DNA of 64,000 bases, taken from positions 66,156,888-66,220,887 of the forward strand of contig NC_073692.1 in assembly GCF_029784155.1 (NCBI RefSeq), read 5' to 3'. The position numbers were made by a program, and so were the translations under genes. Shown here piece by piece: positions 52,670 through 64,000 of this stretch. Source of the stretch: Uranotaenia lowii (Eukaryota; Arthropoda; Insecta; Diptera; Culicidae). The first letter of the stretch is position 1, and every line of letters starts with the position of its first letter. Below the pieces are notes generated by a model. That model made no database searches and was not told the DNA's origin. It worked only from the letters and a program-made list of their open reading frames with translations.

Positions 52670-53765
52670 GGACGAATGTATGGGACAAAACTATGACAAA
52701 ATTACGACAAAAATATAACAAAATTATCACAAATGACAAAACATGACAAATGTGGTAAAAGTATGACAAAATTTTGCCATAAAAATATGACAAACTTTTT
52801 TCAAAAATGACTTAATTTTGCGAAAAACAACAAATGTGGTAAACAATTGACAAAAATGTGACAACTATAACAAAAACATGACAAAATATTGGCAAAAAAA
52901 TTCAAAAATATGACAAGCGAGGTAAAATATGAGATGACTTAAAATTGTGATAAAAATAAAACAAATTCATGATATAAATAAGGCAAAAATGACAAAATTT
53001 TGATCAAAATACGACAAAAAAAAATAATTCAAGGGACAAAAATGTTGTCAAAATATGTAAAATTATGACAAAGTGATAAAAATATTGAAAATGTAATATA
53101 TATACATATATACAGAAGATTGTCGTCATTTTTAACTAAGTTTGTCATAAGTTTGTCTTTTTTTTCATTTTATTGTTAAGTTGTTGTAATAATTTTGTCA
53201 TATTTATCGAATTTATGAAATATTTTTTTCTTATTTGCATCAAATTTGCTACATTTTTGACAAACGTTTATCGAAATTTTTGTTATTTTATTGTTCAATC
53301 AATGCCATATTTCTGTCATAATTTTGACATATTTTTGTCATATTTGTCAGATTTTTGTCATAATTTTGTAATTTTTTTTTGTCATGTTTCATTATAGTAT
53401 TGTCAAAATTTTGCTATATTTTGGCAATATTTTTCATATTTTTGTCATCTTTTTATCACATTTGTCAAATTTTTATCTCATCTGACAGATTTTTGTCATT
53501 TTATTTTTTTATTTTGCCAATTTATAGTTAATTTTTTGTTAAATTTAGGCCATAATTTTGTCACATTTGTTAGAATGCTGTCATTTTATTGTCAAATTTT
53601 TGTTATATCTGTCAGAATTTGTTAAAACTATATATTGTCATAATTTTGTCATGTTTTCACCAAATTTATTACATTTTGACACGATTTTGTCATTTTTTGA
53701 ACACAATTGTCGAACTTTTGTCATATTTGTCAATTTTTCGCCATTTCGTCATGAAGAAATTTATA
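52670..53765. repeat. Inverted array of degenerate GACAAAA motifs
   Basis: 52670-53095 reads variants of TATGACAAAATT on the plus strand. 53110-53765 reads the reverse complement (TTTTGTCATA). Spacing is irregular at 9-20 bp. The centre (about 53100) is a TATATATACATATATAC stretch. The motif core TTTTGTCA is shared with the 44.2-46.7 kb satellite. Confidence 0.75.
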
Positions 53766-56284
53766 TTCATCTCTCTTTTCGTCCCTTCTGAATAATCGTA
53801 TAGTCTTAGCGAATGTCAAATCGTGTTTTCCTTACGAATACCAATTCACAATTTTCGAAAATGGCACAAATAAATGCCTACTGAAATTATCAGTAACTTT
53901 AGCTGACACTGACTGAATGCTAAAGCTGCATTCACTGATCGAATGCAGTGAGTGACAGAAACCCCTAAACGGAAGACGCTTTCGTAACAACCGAGTGAAA
54001 CAAGTTAGTTCGGGTTTACAAGTGAGCTTCTTACTGACTGATAGACATATTCATAAACTTGCCGTAAACACGAAGATGACCGAGCCAGGGGGATGGCAAT
54101 CTGGTTCTTCTTGCGTACAAAAATCTTTTTCTTTTTTCTATCCATCGGGAGAAACGTTTATGGTGTTTTCCTCTCAAAGCAGTACAGAGTTGAAAAAGTC
54201 AAAATTTCAACCAATGAAGATCCAGAATGATTGTTGTGTTAGTGTGCAATCGTTCATAATTCTCTAGAATTTGACATCTAGTCCGGTTCCTTGACAGCAA
54301 AATGTCAGGTTTGTTATGGGCCCACAAAATCGTGGGCCCGTAATTTTGTCAAAATCAATGACAAAGGATAGTGATGTCACCCCCTTGGACCGAGCCGATC
54401 AGAAGCTTTTATATTTGTTGACTTTTCTATTCCATTCATTTCAGCTTAAGCTTTTTACACTGATAGAAAATCACAGTCAATATCATTCGTGCTTTCAGAA
54501 AATTTGCAGCAATCAGTGCTTCTAGATTGTCAGTGCTTCTAGATTGACTTGAGTCTCAACGTAACTTGCAGGTTGGTGGAGCTACCCAAATTTCACATTG
54601 ATCGGTGCAGTTAAGTTTACTTGTCCAGCTTCATAATCTCACATTAATTTAACAATATTTTTGTTTTCAGCATGAATAAATTTCGCTAACTTTTTTGTTT
54701 TCTTGTTTCTGCCTGACTTGCTAAGAACAGAAATCGTTCATAAGAGCTATTTGCTGTGGGGGAGTGTGGTGAACCGTTTAAAAAGAGAAAATTCATTTAG
54801 TTTTTATCTATCGACAATTGTTTTCGAGTTAACTTCAAAAAACAAGTGTGTACTTTTTTGGCAAAAATTTTGAAAAATCTAAAATATTTTGAAAAACAAG
54901 GTTTTAACATAAAAATCAACTTTTCCGAAGACCGCAAGTGATATTGAATTCTGAGAAAAAAAGTCTTTTTTTCCCAAACTTGCAAAAACAAGGAATTTTT
55001 ATAATGTTTTATAGAAGATTTTAACTACCAAATTGAATTTTTGATATTTTTCAAAACCATAAGTCGATTAGTTTGGAAGTCTTTAACTAAGTTGTTACAT
55101 GAGTTGAATTCTCAATATCATATGCTCAAAGACAGAGGTGCAGAGATGAGCAACTTTTTTCTTATCGACATGACTCAGCTAAATTCTGATTTCTCGACAA
55201 AAACAATATCTGTGATTCAACCCAAAAAGTTCGAAGCGATTACACAGGGAAACAGCATTTTTGGTACCTATGTTCCAAAATGGTTTTGTAAGTGTTGGTA
55301 CTGATTTCATAACATTTAACAGATTTCGTCTATCACTTCTAGTTTTGGTAATGTGGCGTGTGGAAATCAATTTACTACCCTTCATTCAATCATGAACTAT
55401 TGTAACGATATTCTTGTATTAAATAGAGATAGAATGATTTACAAAATGAATGTTGCATTTTAAAGATTATAATTCCTTCAACAACTTTGTTGAAGACGGC
55501 GAAACGATTTGAAACAAAATTCCTGTTTTTTTGCAGGTTTGGAAAAAGTTACAAAAATAAAACTCCTACAATTTTTTTTACTCAGAATTCAAAATTACTC
55601 GCGGGCATTGGGAAAATCTCTCATTGAGTACATATTGTACTTGAATTTTACAGTTTTGTCAAAAAAGTTCTCATATTGATTTACTATTTTTTATCTATGT
55701 GTTAACAGTTTATCACCGCTAGTTTTATGATTTTAATTTAATGATTAATGGCATTTCGGTGAACTATACATTCTAATAGGAAGAATATCAAATGAAAGTA
55801 ATGAAAATTATAGACGGATAGATTAGATTAGGAAGCATGAAAGGTGTTGAAAATGAGCCAAGAGCGTGATTTGAGAAAACTTCTTGCCGCACAAGACCAT
55901 TTGTCCCACATCGTATTACTGTCTAGAAGAAGCAAAGTCGATAGGCTGACTTTGCATTGATCTATACAATGATACATGGATGGATCGAAGCACGTGTTTT
56001 TCGTACCCCGAAAAAAAAAAGAATTAGCATCGGCATGCGTTCGGAATCTACGCAAAAGTGTCACACGGAGCATTTTTGGCTCTAATTTGCTGTTTTTTTT
56101 TTTGGAAATGTAATTTTTTTGGCAGAAAACATTGTAAAATGATTAACTTGAACTGTTCAATACAAAAAAACTGTCGGTGAATTTTTAGTTTGAGAGAAAA
56201 ATGAAATATAGCTGATATTTCAATCGCATTTTTCTCGTTTGCACGTTTTTTCACATGGGACAATCTTGCTTAGAACGGCAGTAA
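53766..56284. other. AT-rich region with a small perfect hairpin
   Basis: No gene recognised in 2.5 kb. GGGCCCAC (54318-54325) and GTGGGCCC (54332-54339) form an 8-bp stem with a 6-nt loop, extendable past one mismatch. An 18-bp direct repeat (CAGTGCTTCTAGATTG) occurs at 54511-54547. Confidence 0.45.
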
Positions 56285-56400
56285 ACGTCACACGAAAATT
56301 TTGCAAAAAATCATGGATGAGTTTTGTACTAAAACAAAGCTTTTGTACTACAGGGTTTGAGAAACTACAGAATGACCCCGAATCAACTCAATCTAATGGT
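56285..56400 (+). repeat. Dispersed repeat shared with 650-745
   Basis: It includes the TTTTGCAAAAAATCAT end motif of the 1-655 foldback and its right flank. Older, diverged copy. Confidence 0.6.
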
Positions 56401-59400
56401 ACAGGATGTTTTTTTACACACAGAGAAAAGCTCCCTAACGCCAATGTTGTGCAAATGCTACGTCAATTATGTTTAAATATAAAACTGAAAATTATGCTAG
56501 AAAAAAAACCATATAAAACTGCAGCTGATATTTTTTGTTCTCTAATACACTTAATTCAATGAGTTTTGTAGTTTCAAAATGGATTAACCAACTGGACTAA
56601 AATCTCTTGCGAATAAATGAAAAGGACTTTTGTAGTTAATAACCTTCTTCAGATTGCAGATTGAAAAAAAAATATTTTGATTATATTCAAACTTTTGAAA
56701 ATGACGAAAAGTTAACTTCAAATCACATTTCGTTCTTTATGTCAAACAAAGTCAAATTTTTGAAAGATTCTTTTTTTTTTTTTCAAAACACTTAGGAAAT
56801 TGTTGCTGAGCTTTAATTTGAAACACAAACCTTAAAAAGCGTAAGCTTGAAACACATAACCGATTTTTAGCTTCACCTGACCTTGCCACGCAACACCCGA
56901 ACGATGTCCACTGGGAAGATTGAATTAAATTATCATACAAAAAGTGTTATCAGTGTCTTTAGCGCATGCCGATTTCATATGCAAAGCTGCTCTGAAAGCA
57001 GCTTCACAAAGTCTTCTTTATAACCTCCTTGCGTAGAATGTTTGGAGGATTACAATTTATCATCTTTATGTGACAAAAGTGGCGCCATCCCTAAGCATCG
57101 CTGGCGCTCGACTCTCGATCGCAAGTCAAATTTTATTCCACAAAGTAGGGTTCGATTCAACTGCAAATGGCAATAGTATTTCGGTTCGAATTTTTTCTTT
57201 AGTAAATGTTGAGAAGGCAACTGCCAAAATAAGCCAAACAAATCCATTATTTTCCAACACGTGATGTTATCATTAACAGCGTTTGCGCATTGTTAATGTT
57301 TACGCAATTTTGAATCGCTGCTGTTCCATAATTGTCGTTTTTGTAGTGTTTGATGTTTGAATCAACTGGTGGCTGGGAATACAAAACTGATCGACAGCCC
57401 AATGGCAACCGCGTTTTTTTTTTAACTAAATAGAGCACGATCAGCACGCTGCCAGATTGCTATTGGCTTTCTATTGAAATAATTTGATTTTGGGTGCACC
57501 AGAATTAGTTCACAACAATGGCCCCAAACTAATTCAGCTCTCTCGGTAACCCCGAAAATTGACCGGAGAACAGGTTTCATTTCTTGCAAACTTTGAATAC
57601 CTTCTCGCGCATTTTGCTTGCTCGCAGCAGTGACAGGTTACGTGACGAAACAGGTACAAATTATGGCCATTTATCTTCTATTTGAAAATAGACCAAATTG
57701 GCCCGATCAGTGCGCAGATTATCACCACCTCTCGATCGACTCACTCATTGAATGTCATGTTCAGCGTTTTTATTTTTTTTTCTCCTCTTTTACATTTATT
57801 GGGAACTTCGAAAATCGGTGGTCAGCTGAATGGCTCAAATATGGTTTGATTCATTTTTTTTTCTGCAACCGACGACCTGCGGTGAAACAAATTGGACCTA
57901 TTCGGAAACCTTCCCATTGTGCTGACGACGACGTTCATATGTTTTATTGACTGCTGCTGATGGTTGCTCAATTGCTGTATCACCTTTTGATTCTTCAAAA
58001 AACAAAATTCACGTGGGGAGCGCAGTTCCCGATCAGATTTGTTAGGAACCTAAAACGGTCATGGCCCTATTGAAACCCCAAGGCAACCAGAAAATTACTC
58101 CGTACCAAACTTTTTCCCATGATCTGAATTTTATTTCCAACACTTATCGACCATTTCCATTCTCCATGCCAATCACAACTGGACACATTTATGGGCAAAG
58201 CTCGCGGAAAGTTCTTCAACAGGTAGGTTCTCTCATTTCCCATGATCCCCAATGGGCAAAGAATCAATATACTCGATTTGACCTGACGTCGGGACCAATA
58301 TGATTGGAAAGCATCCATCTGAAAAAAAAATGAGATACCAAATTGAGGGAATAAATCACCATTTCTTTCTGAAACAACGCGCCAAAACTGTTAAACCTAA
58401 TCGTGAGCAAAAGACATAAACAATAATAGTAAAATCGGTGCATCTGCCAACGAAGCATCCAAATCGTCAAGAACGCGTCAACTTTGCGAACCAGTGTTGG
58501 CAAATGGATGATCATGAATGTTGTATCATATTGATTTTTTCTATCAGACTCTCTAAAGATTTTCAGAAAGGATATGAATTTCAAAATTTTATTATCTTCA
58601 AACTTGAAAATAGTAAAATTTCTGTGTTTGAGAAATTGTACGTGAAATTCTGTTTAATGGGACATGGAATAATCTTTTCCTTAGAGTCAAACCTCTTCAA
58701 AAATGGATGACAAGATTTATGATTTGCAATCACTGCCAACTGACTGATCTGGCCCTGTAAGGTGAGACACCTATGGAGAAAATAAAATAACACTGAAGAC
58801 GAGCGCCATAAATCAACATTAGGGCTGCATCATTCCAGGCCGGCAGCACGAAGGACCACCAGCAAAGTGCACGCTTCTACTGAATCGTTCTCAACTCATA
58901 GAATTATTTAGTAAATATTTACATACTTCTGTTTTAAATGATTGTTAAATTTAAAATAATTTTGTTTGAATCTCAACTCCAGCAGTACGCATGCTCAGTT
59001 AAAAGGGGGGGCGTGGTTGATATGATCACCTTCCTTCTCCGCCAAGCAGCAAACAATTGAAGCAAAATGCTAGAACTTTTATAATAATTTAGATCTTTCC
59101 CTAACTGGTCGGAATTCGTCCAGACCGAACTGAACGCCATCAGCAGTTTTTCGAGACACTTGAACTTCATGTGCAAAAATTTTCATCTAGAAACAAAATC
59201 TTTGATGTTTATGGAGTATAATCAATAAATAATAATTGAAGGAATTCATTTTAATCATCCATATTCGGGTTTGCGATCCAGGATATGAATAACTCGAGAT
59301 TTAGTTTCTGTTGTTTAGTAAATTTTCTAATGGCGCTCAGTTCGGTCTGGTCGAAGGCCGGCCAGCTGATGTTCCTTTGAATTTTCGAAAGGCACACAGA

Positions 59401-62400
59401 TACCTACAAGGTTGAAAAAAGTCGGTCCTCCAAACTCAAAGTGCTGATATTTGTCATTCCCTGGGCCAAATTTCACCAAATTATTTTTGCTGTGTTACTT
59501 AAAGTGTTGAGTTTGTATTGCTGACCTAATCTAATATTGATTTTAATAGTATGAGCTACGTTATGTAGAGGAATCGTTCTGAAAAATTGTCACAAATTCA
59601 CACGAGCAAAGGGCTATGAATTAAGCTTTTCCTCATACTTCTAAGCTTCTAAATTCCCAATTTTCTTTGCATTTGAATTGAATGACAAATTTTTAAATAC
59701 CAAACAAGTGAATATGGTTATTAGACTAAACTACTTGAATTAATTTATTCGTCTCTTTTCTCTCTCAATTATTTTCCGTTGGTATAGGGGGAACTTGTTT
59801 ACTACCTGACACTTAAGGTTTCTTGGCAATGACTCCTAGAGTTATTTTTGAAAATATTGGTTACTTTACTGATTTGGAGAGTGTTAATATTATGATCACT
59901 AAACTATATTGGAAGAAAAATTACAACATATTCATATAGTAAGAGAAATCATTTGATGCTAGTTTGAACTCATTTTTAAAAATGTTGTCTGTGGCTGGAC
60001 AATACGAATTTCTTCACCAAAAATGCAACCAATTACACAAAAACGTAGTAGAATGACTCAATTTTCTATGTTGAAATTCTGATATAACGAAGAAAATAAA
60101 AGGTTTCCAATACATAGATACACTAGATAGAGGATTTTTGAGGCAGAGGCTGTTCCCATAACAAGTTTCATAGGCAATTGTCTGTCATGAATGAGAAATT
60201 CATATCAATCATTATATTTTGCCAAGTTACATCTTAGAACTGCTTTTTGAATAACTGAAAGTTGAACATTTTAATCACTTTCCCCCTTATTCTGCGCCGC
60301 GGGTGAGGTGACGATAGACGAGTCACCCGATTCCAGTAGTCGCTGTGAGAAACATCTTTTAGAATGAACTTTCTGAGTTCTTACCTCTAAACATAACTTC
60401 ACACATTGAAAACTTTAAAAAGATCGTGTTGGATTTAACAAATTAAACATTTAATTCCAAGAAAATAAATAAACTGTTGATGAAAACATAATTTAAGAGA
60501 TTCCCGCATTGTCTTTTAATTTCTTTTTAATTCAGAAATTCAAGGAAATTTTTAATAATCATTTAAACCTTACTTAATTAGGTTTTATCAACGATTTTAT
60601 GAAGGTTCACATTCGTTTAGTTTTGAATTTATCATGCATTCAATTACTTTTTTATTCAATCTGTATAGGAATTCAAGCTCAAAAATCCATGGAACAGAAC
60701 TTTCAAAAAAACCTTGCATTGATTTATAAGTTTTAGCATTGATTAAGTCCAACCATGAGAGACTTAATGCAATGCAGGCGCATGAATGTCTGTTGAAAAA
60801 AGTGAATAATTTGAAATGATGTTTTTTAAACATTTAGAAAAAAAAGTAGCATCACGGTTTTTTTTATTACTCAAAAATGTCGGAACAAATTTCAAATCCT
60901 TCTTTTGTCACACGGAGTTGGAACATCGTGAGAGGGCCCCAGCTAACATTTTTGTAGGTATATTTCTCAACTTCTTTGTTATACGTTTCATATACATTAT
61001 ACATTTAATGCGATTTCATGTTTGCCTGGGGGGGGAAAGTAACAAATAATGAAAAAAGCTAATAAATTTTGAAAAAAAAAATACACAAGAGCATGTATGC
61101 AGCAAAATTGCATACCATAGTATTGCACAAAACCTATTTATTACGTAATTTTTATAGAAAAATTGATAAAACTCTCATCTTACGAAATTTGTTTTTTTTT
61201 CTCTTGTAACCTTTCGTATATTTGATAAATTTTTTGTAATTTCCATAAAATACTTCAAATATCATTTTTTCCCCATTTCGGGTTTTTTTGAAAGTTTCAA
61301 GGGGGAGGGGGGGGGGGCAGAGGTGCATTGATTGAGAATTGATATTTTTTGCGGCCTAAATCAAAACGATTAAAATGATTGAGGACATGATTAATTTTGA
61401 ATTTAAAAGCATCGACTATTTTAAAATTATTTAGTGATTCTCAAGCTGCAAAGTAAAGCTAGTTTTTTTTTATATTTATGTGGCAAAGGAGAAAACATTA
61501 AAAAATAATTTCCAGATTGGAGAAAATCTTGAAAAATTGTGTTGAAATTTATGCCTTCATGTTTATAAATGAAACGTTTTCAATTCAAAGAAATACAATT
61601 CAAAACAATTTAATTTCCATCTTCATTCATAAAAAGAAATTTTGTCAATTATTTCATAAAATAAAGAGTAAGTTGACGAAAAGAAGATATATTGAATAGA
61701 CGAAAAGAAGATATATTTATATTGAACGCCTCACAGAAGAAGTTTCCTTAGGTAAAATCTAGGAGCATAGAAGGTGTAGGAAAATGGATCCTGATCTTTG
61801 ACTAACACAACCCCTCCCTTTAATACTTGAATATGGATTTCTAGACGTACAGACGGTTTTCAAAGCTGGTGATACTTACTTATCTCTGCTTTTTCTTATT
61901 GCAAATATATTTCTGTAGTATATATATAGATACAAGAGGTTGCTAGTTGAACTCAAAAAGTATCCTTCCATTTAGTCTCATTGACTACTAGGACGTGGCC
62001 AGCGCCGTTATGTATCATTTGAAAAAGGGAGAGAATCAGTTTTCTACAATGAGAATATAATGCTAATCCCAAGCACTATTCTTTTAGACTTTGCGTAAAA
62101 ATGATGGCCTCGATTGATCACGGATTAGCAACTATTGGCGACGCAAAACTTATTATTTCGAGCAACGTTTTTGTCTCGTTTAAATTCAAAAACTTTTTGG
62201 TGTGTGTATAAAACATGGATTTCTGGCTGTTCCCTGTTTGAAGGTCGGGGAAAGTTCTTTTTATGGTTTTGCCCCCCTCCCTCTCAGAGCAAAGGAAGAG
62301 GGGGCCGCCCAAACAAAAGAAGAATGTTTGCATAATTCGGAAACTGATGATCAAATGATACTAAATTTGATGTGGGAAGGTATTTGAGTACGAGAAATAT

Positions 62401-63252
62401 TTTTATGATTTTTTGGGAAGAACTCACCGTCTTTCTAGTAGGGAGATAGGAAAAAGGGAGGAGGCTAATATTTGAAAATAATTTTTTTTCATTATTTTTC
62501 CCTTCATGTATTCATCATTGCGCACTATTGAGAATGTTTTGAGTAAATATAAAAAATCATGAAATGAAGAGTCAAGGAAGTGGGTACATTTCATCTTAAT
62601 TCTACAGTTTATCCATCAATTTTGCACTTTTCAGGTATATCATTAGTTTATGTCCTGGATCGTTATGTTAAAAGCTGCTTATTAGTCGTAACCATAATGC
62701 AATATAATGGCGAATAATTTTATCGTATGTTTTAAAGATTATTTTTCATGCCATCCCGTTCCAAAAGTTTAAAATTGCGATAAAATGAAGATTCGTTTTA
62801 ACACCTTATTTCCGCTGACTAAATGTTTGAGTCAATACCCTTTACAAGGTCTCATTAAAAAAAAGTTTATTTTGATCTTTCTTAAAAATTATGTTTTCAT
62901 AATTTTTTTTTCTCGACATCTCTTAGCTATTAGCGATTAGCGCTTTAAGTAATTAGTGGTGTTCTTCTACACAAGATTATGCACTTTGAATATGTGATTG
63001 AGCTAGCGATTCAATTAGCGCCAATAATTTCTCAGTTATCGATGACAAACACTGTTGATATCTTTCCAAAATACATAATTTTTTATACTATTACTTCTTG
63101 GCTCATTTCTATCGTACATTCAGTGAACCATTGCCCTATATAATGAGCACTCAAAAGGCTGTATGTTCGATTTTTTCGAAGGTCATCTAGGCAACGGCTA
63201 CGACGCGACGCCACGATCTCACCTGATCAGCTGCTTTCCATTTCTAAATCAG
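56401..63252. other. Long AT-rich region without recognised genes
   Basis: Nearly 7 kb of probable intergenic or intronic DNA. Noted: an 80-codon frame at 58061-58303 (MALLKPQGNQKITPYQTF...) containing CAACAGGTAGGT, a good 5' splice motif, but no family match; a GGGTGAGGTGACGATAG motif (60302); a G-run GGGGGAGGGGGGGGGG (61302); a pyrimidine/purine hairpin near 62255-62310. None supports a firm gene call. Confidence 0.4.
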
Positions 63253-63449
63253 GCGGCAGCGGCAGTGATAAAACTATTTCTAATTTGCTTAATGGTTCGA
63301 ATGACTCCAAATTTTATGGCACCTACCTGGAGAGTTCTCCAATCTCGGAGAGCTGCTTACAAAAAGCAGCACCTGAAGGCCAACCCCGCAAAAAGCCAGC
63401 TATCTTCAAGAAGAGGCCTCCCGCTGGGGTCACTGGATGGATGGAACAA
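63253..63449 (+). CDS. Candidate internal exon of a host gene
   Basis: It is preceded by a good acceptor (TTTCCATTTCTAAATCAG, ending 63252) and followed by CAA|GTGTGT at 63449. In the frame entered at its third base it encodes GGSGSDKTISNLLNGSNDSK, later YLESSPISESCLQKAAPEGQ and RKKPAIFKKRPPAGVTGW, a Ser-rich then basic, proline-containing stretch. This has the balanced codon use of a real exon, unlike nearby frames. No family recognised; no neighbouring exon identified in the window. Confidence 0.35.
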
Positions 63450-63523
63450 GTGTGTGCGTTTCGGTTCGACACCGTCCGCCTAGAAGGAGCCCAATGGGAA
63501 TTTGCTCCGGTTATTGTTGCTGT

Positions 63524-63550
63524 AGTTGTTGTTGTTGTTGTTGTTGTTGT
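63524..63550 (+). repeat. (GTT)n microsatellite
   Basis: About nine GTT units just downstream of the candidate exon. Confidence 0.9.
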
Positions 63551-64000
63551 GATAGGCTAGGTGTGGCATATCGTTGCCCGATTGGCAGCTATCATTCAAA
63601 CCGCTGCTGCCGAAACGGAATGACGAATGGATGAAATCGGCCAATTTCGGCGGAACGCCTTTTCTTTGTATTGGCCGTCATTCGCTCCTGAAAGGCTTTT
63701 TTTTGGCTTCTCAAGAGCCGCCGTGATGTATTGTGGCTACTTTTTCATCCGCGTAATGGCTGAGCGCCTTTGGGGGAGCACGACCTGCTTCACCAAAACG
63801 TGTCGTATTGTAAATTAAGTTACCTGCGGTGGAACTGTACCTACGACGTACGTATGTAGATTGAAGTTGAAGTTAATTGGTAATTTGAGTGATGGCTTTA
63901 TGTTACGTCATGACGACGGAGGCAAAGGCACTGAGCTGACGGAGCAGTTATTTTGTCATTCGAAAATAACTTCACTATCCTACAACTTCTCATTGATGAA
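63551..64000. other. Window end, non-coding
   Basis: GC content is somewhat higher than in the preceding 7 kb. No gene confidently recognised; it could be intron of the candidate gene at 63253. Confidence 0.4.

Noticed and set aside
1..64000. Endogenous viral elements other than LTR retrotransposons
   Set aside because: No reading frame showed recognisable motifs of flavivirus, rhabdovirus or similar proteins; the search was by eye only.

Overview
This window looks like mosquito (Culicidae) genomic DNA, probably from a large, repeat-rich culicine genome. Evidence for this: secreted two-domain odorant-binding-like proteins of mosquito type, ITmD37E (DD37E) transposons, tRNA-headed SINEs resembling Feilai, and RTE, Jockey and BEL/Pao retroelements. 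The host genes are few and lack introns, and most of the DNA consists of nested mobile elements. Species is not determined.

Layout. 0-7.1 kb: a foldback repeat, a broken ITmD37E transposase split by a second foldback element, a 199-bp SINE with target-site duplications (TSDs), a Jockey fragment, and an inverted RTE-like fragment. 7.6-9.0 kb: host gene 1 (+), a secreted OBP-like protein. 9.1-10.9 kb: a long palindrome. 11.0-14.4 kb: a full-length but broken RTE element with an 11-bp TSD. 15.6-17.4 kb and 31.1-33.1 kb: two near-identical copies (-) of a second OBP-like gene with a Gly/Val/Pro repeat tail. Between them lies a TIR element (17.46-28.36 kb) split by a young, apparently intact BEL/Pao retrotransposon (18.48-27.16 kb), plus a LINE tail and a SINE. 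34.85-42.81 kb: a multi-level nest of elements, including a LINE, a hAT-type MITE, a tRNA-headed SINE multimer with the signature of twin priming, and a Tc1 element. 43.4-46.7 kb: a second ITmD37E pseudogene containing about 2.5 kb of an almost perfect 9-bp satellite. 46.7-64 kb: mostly AT-rich intergenic or intronic DNA with a SINE, RTE fragments, a Helitron-like element with internal 146-bp repeats, an inverted GACAAA-rich repeat, and one candidate host exon near 63.3 kb.

Working together. The three OBP-like genes form a small local family. They share a signal peptide, a two-domain core, and the same 56-bp spacing from TATA box to ATG, but their C-terminal tails differ completely. The mobile elements are otherwise independent, and their nesting gives a relative order of insertion. 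The strongest unusual observations are the twin-primed SINE multimer with 73-nt tRNA-like cloverleaves, the satellite expansion inside a transposase reading frame, and the OBP family with tails that were swapped and expanded. All family names rest on motif recognition by eye; no database search was possible.
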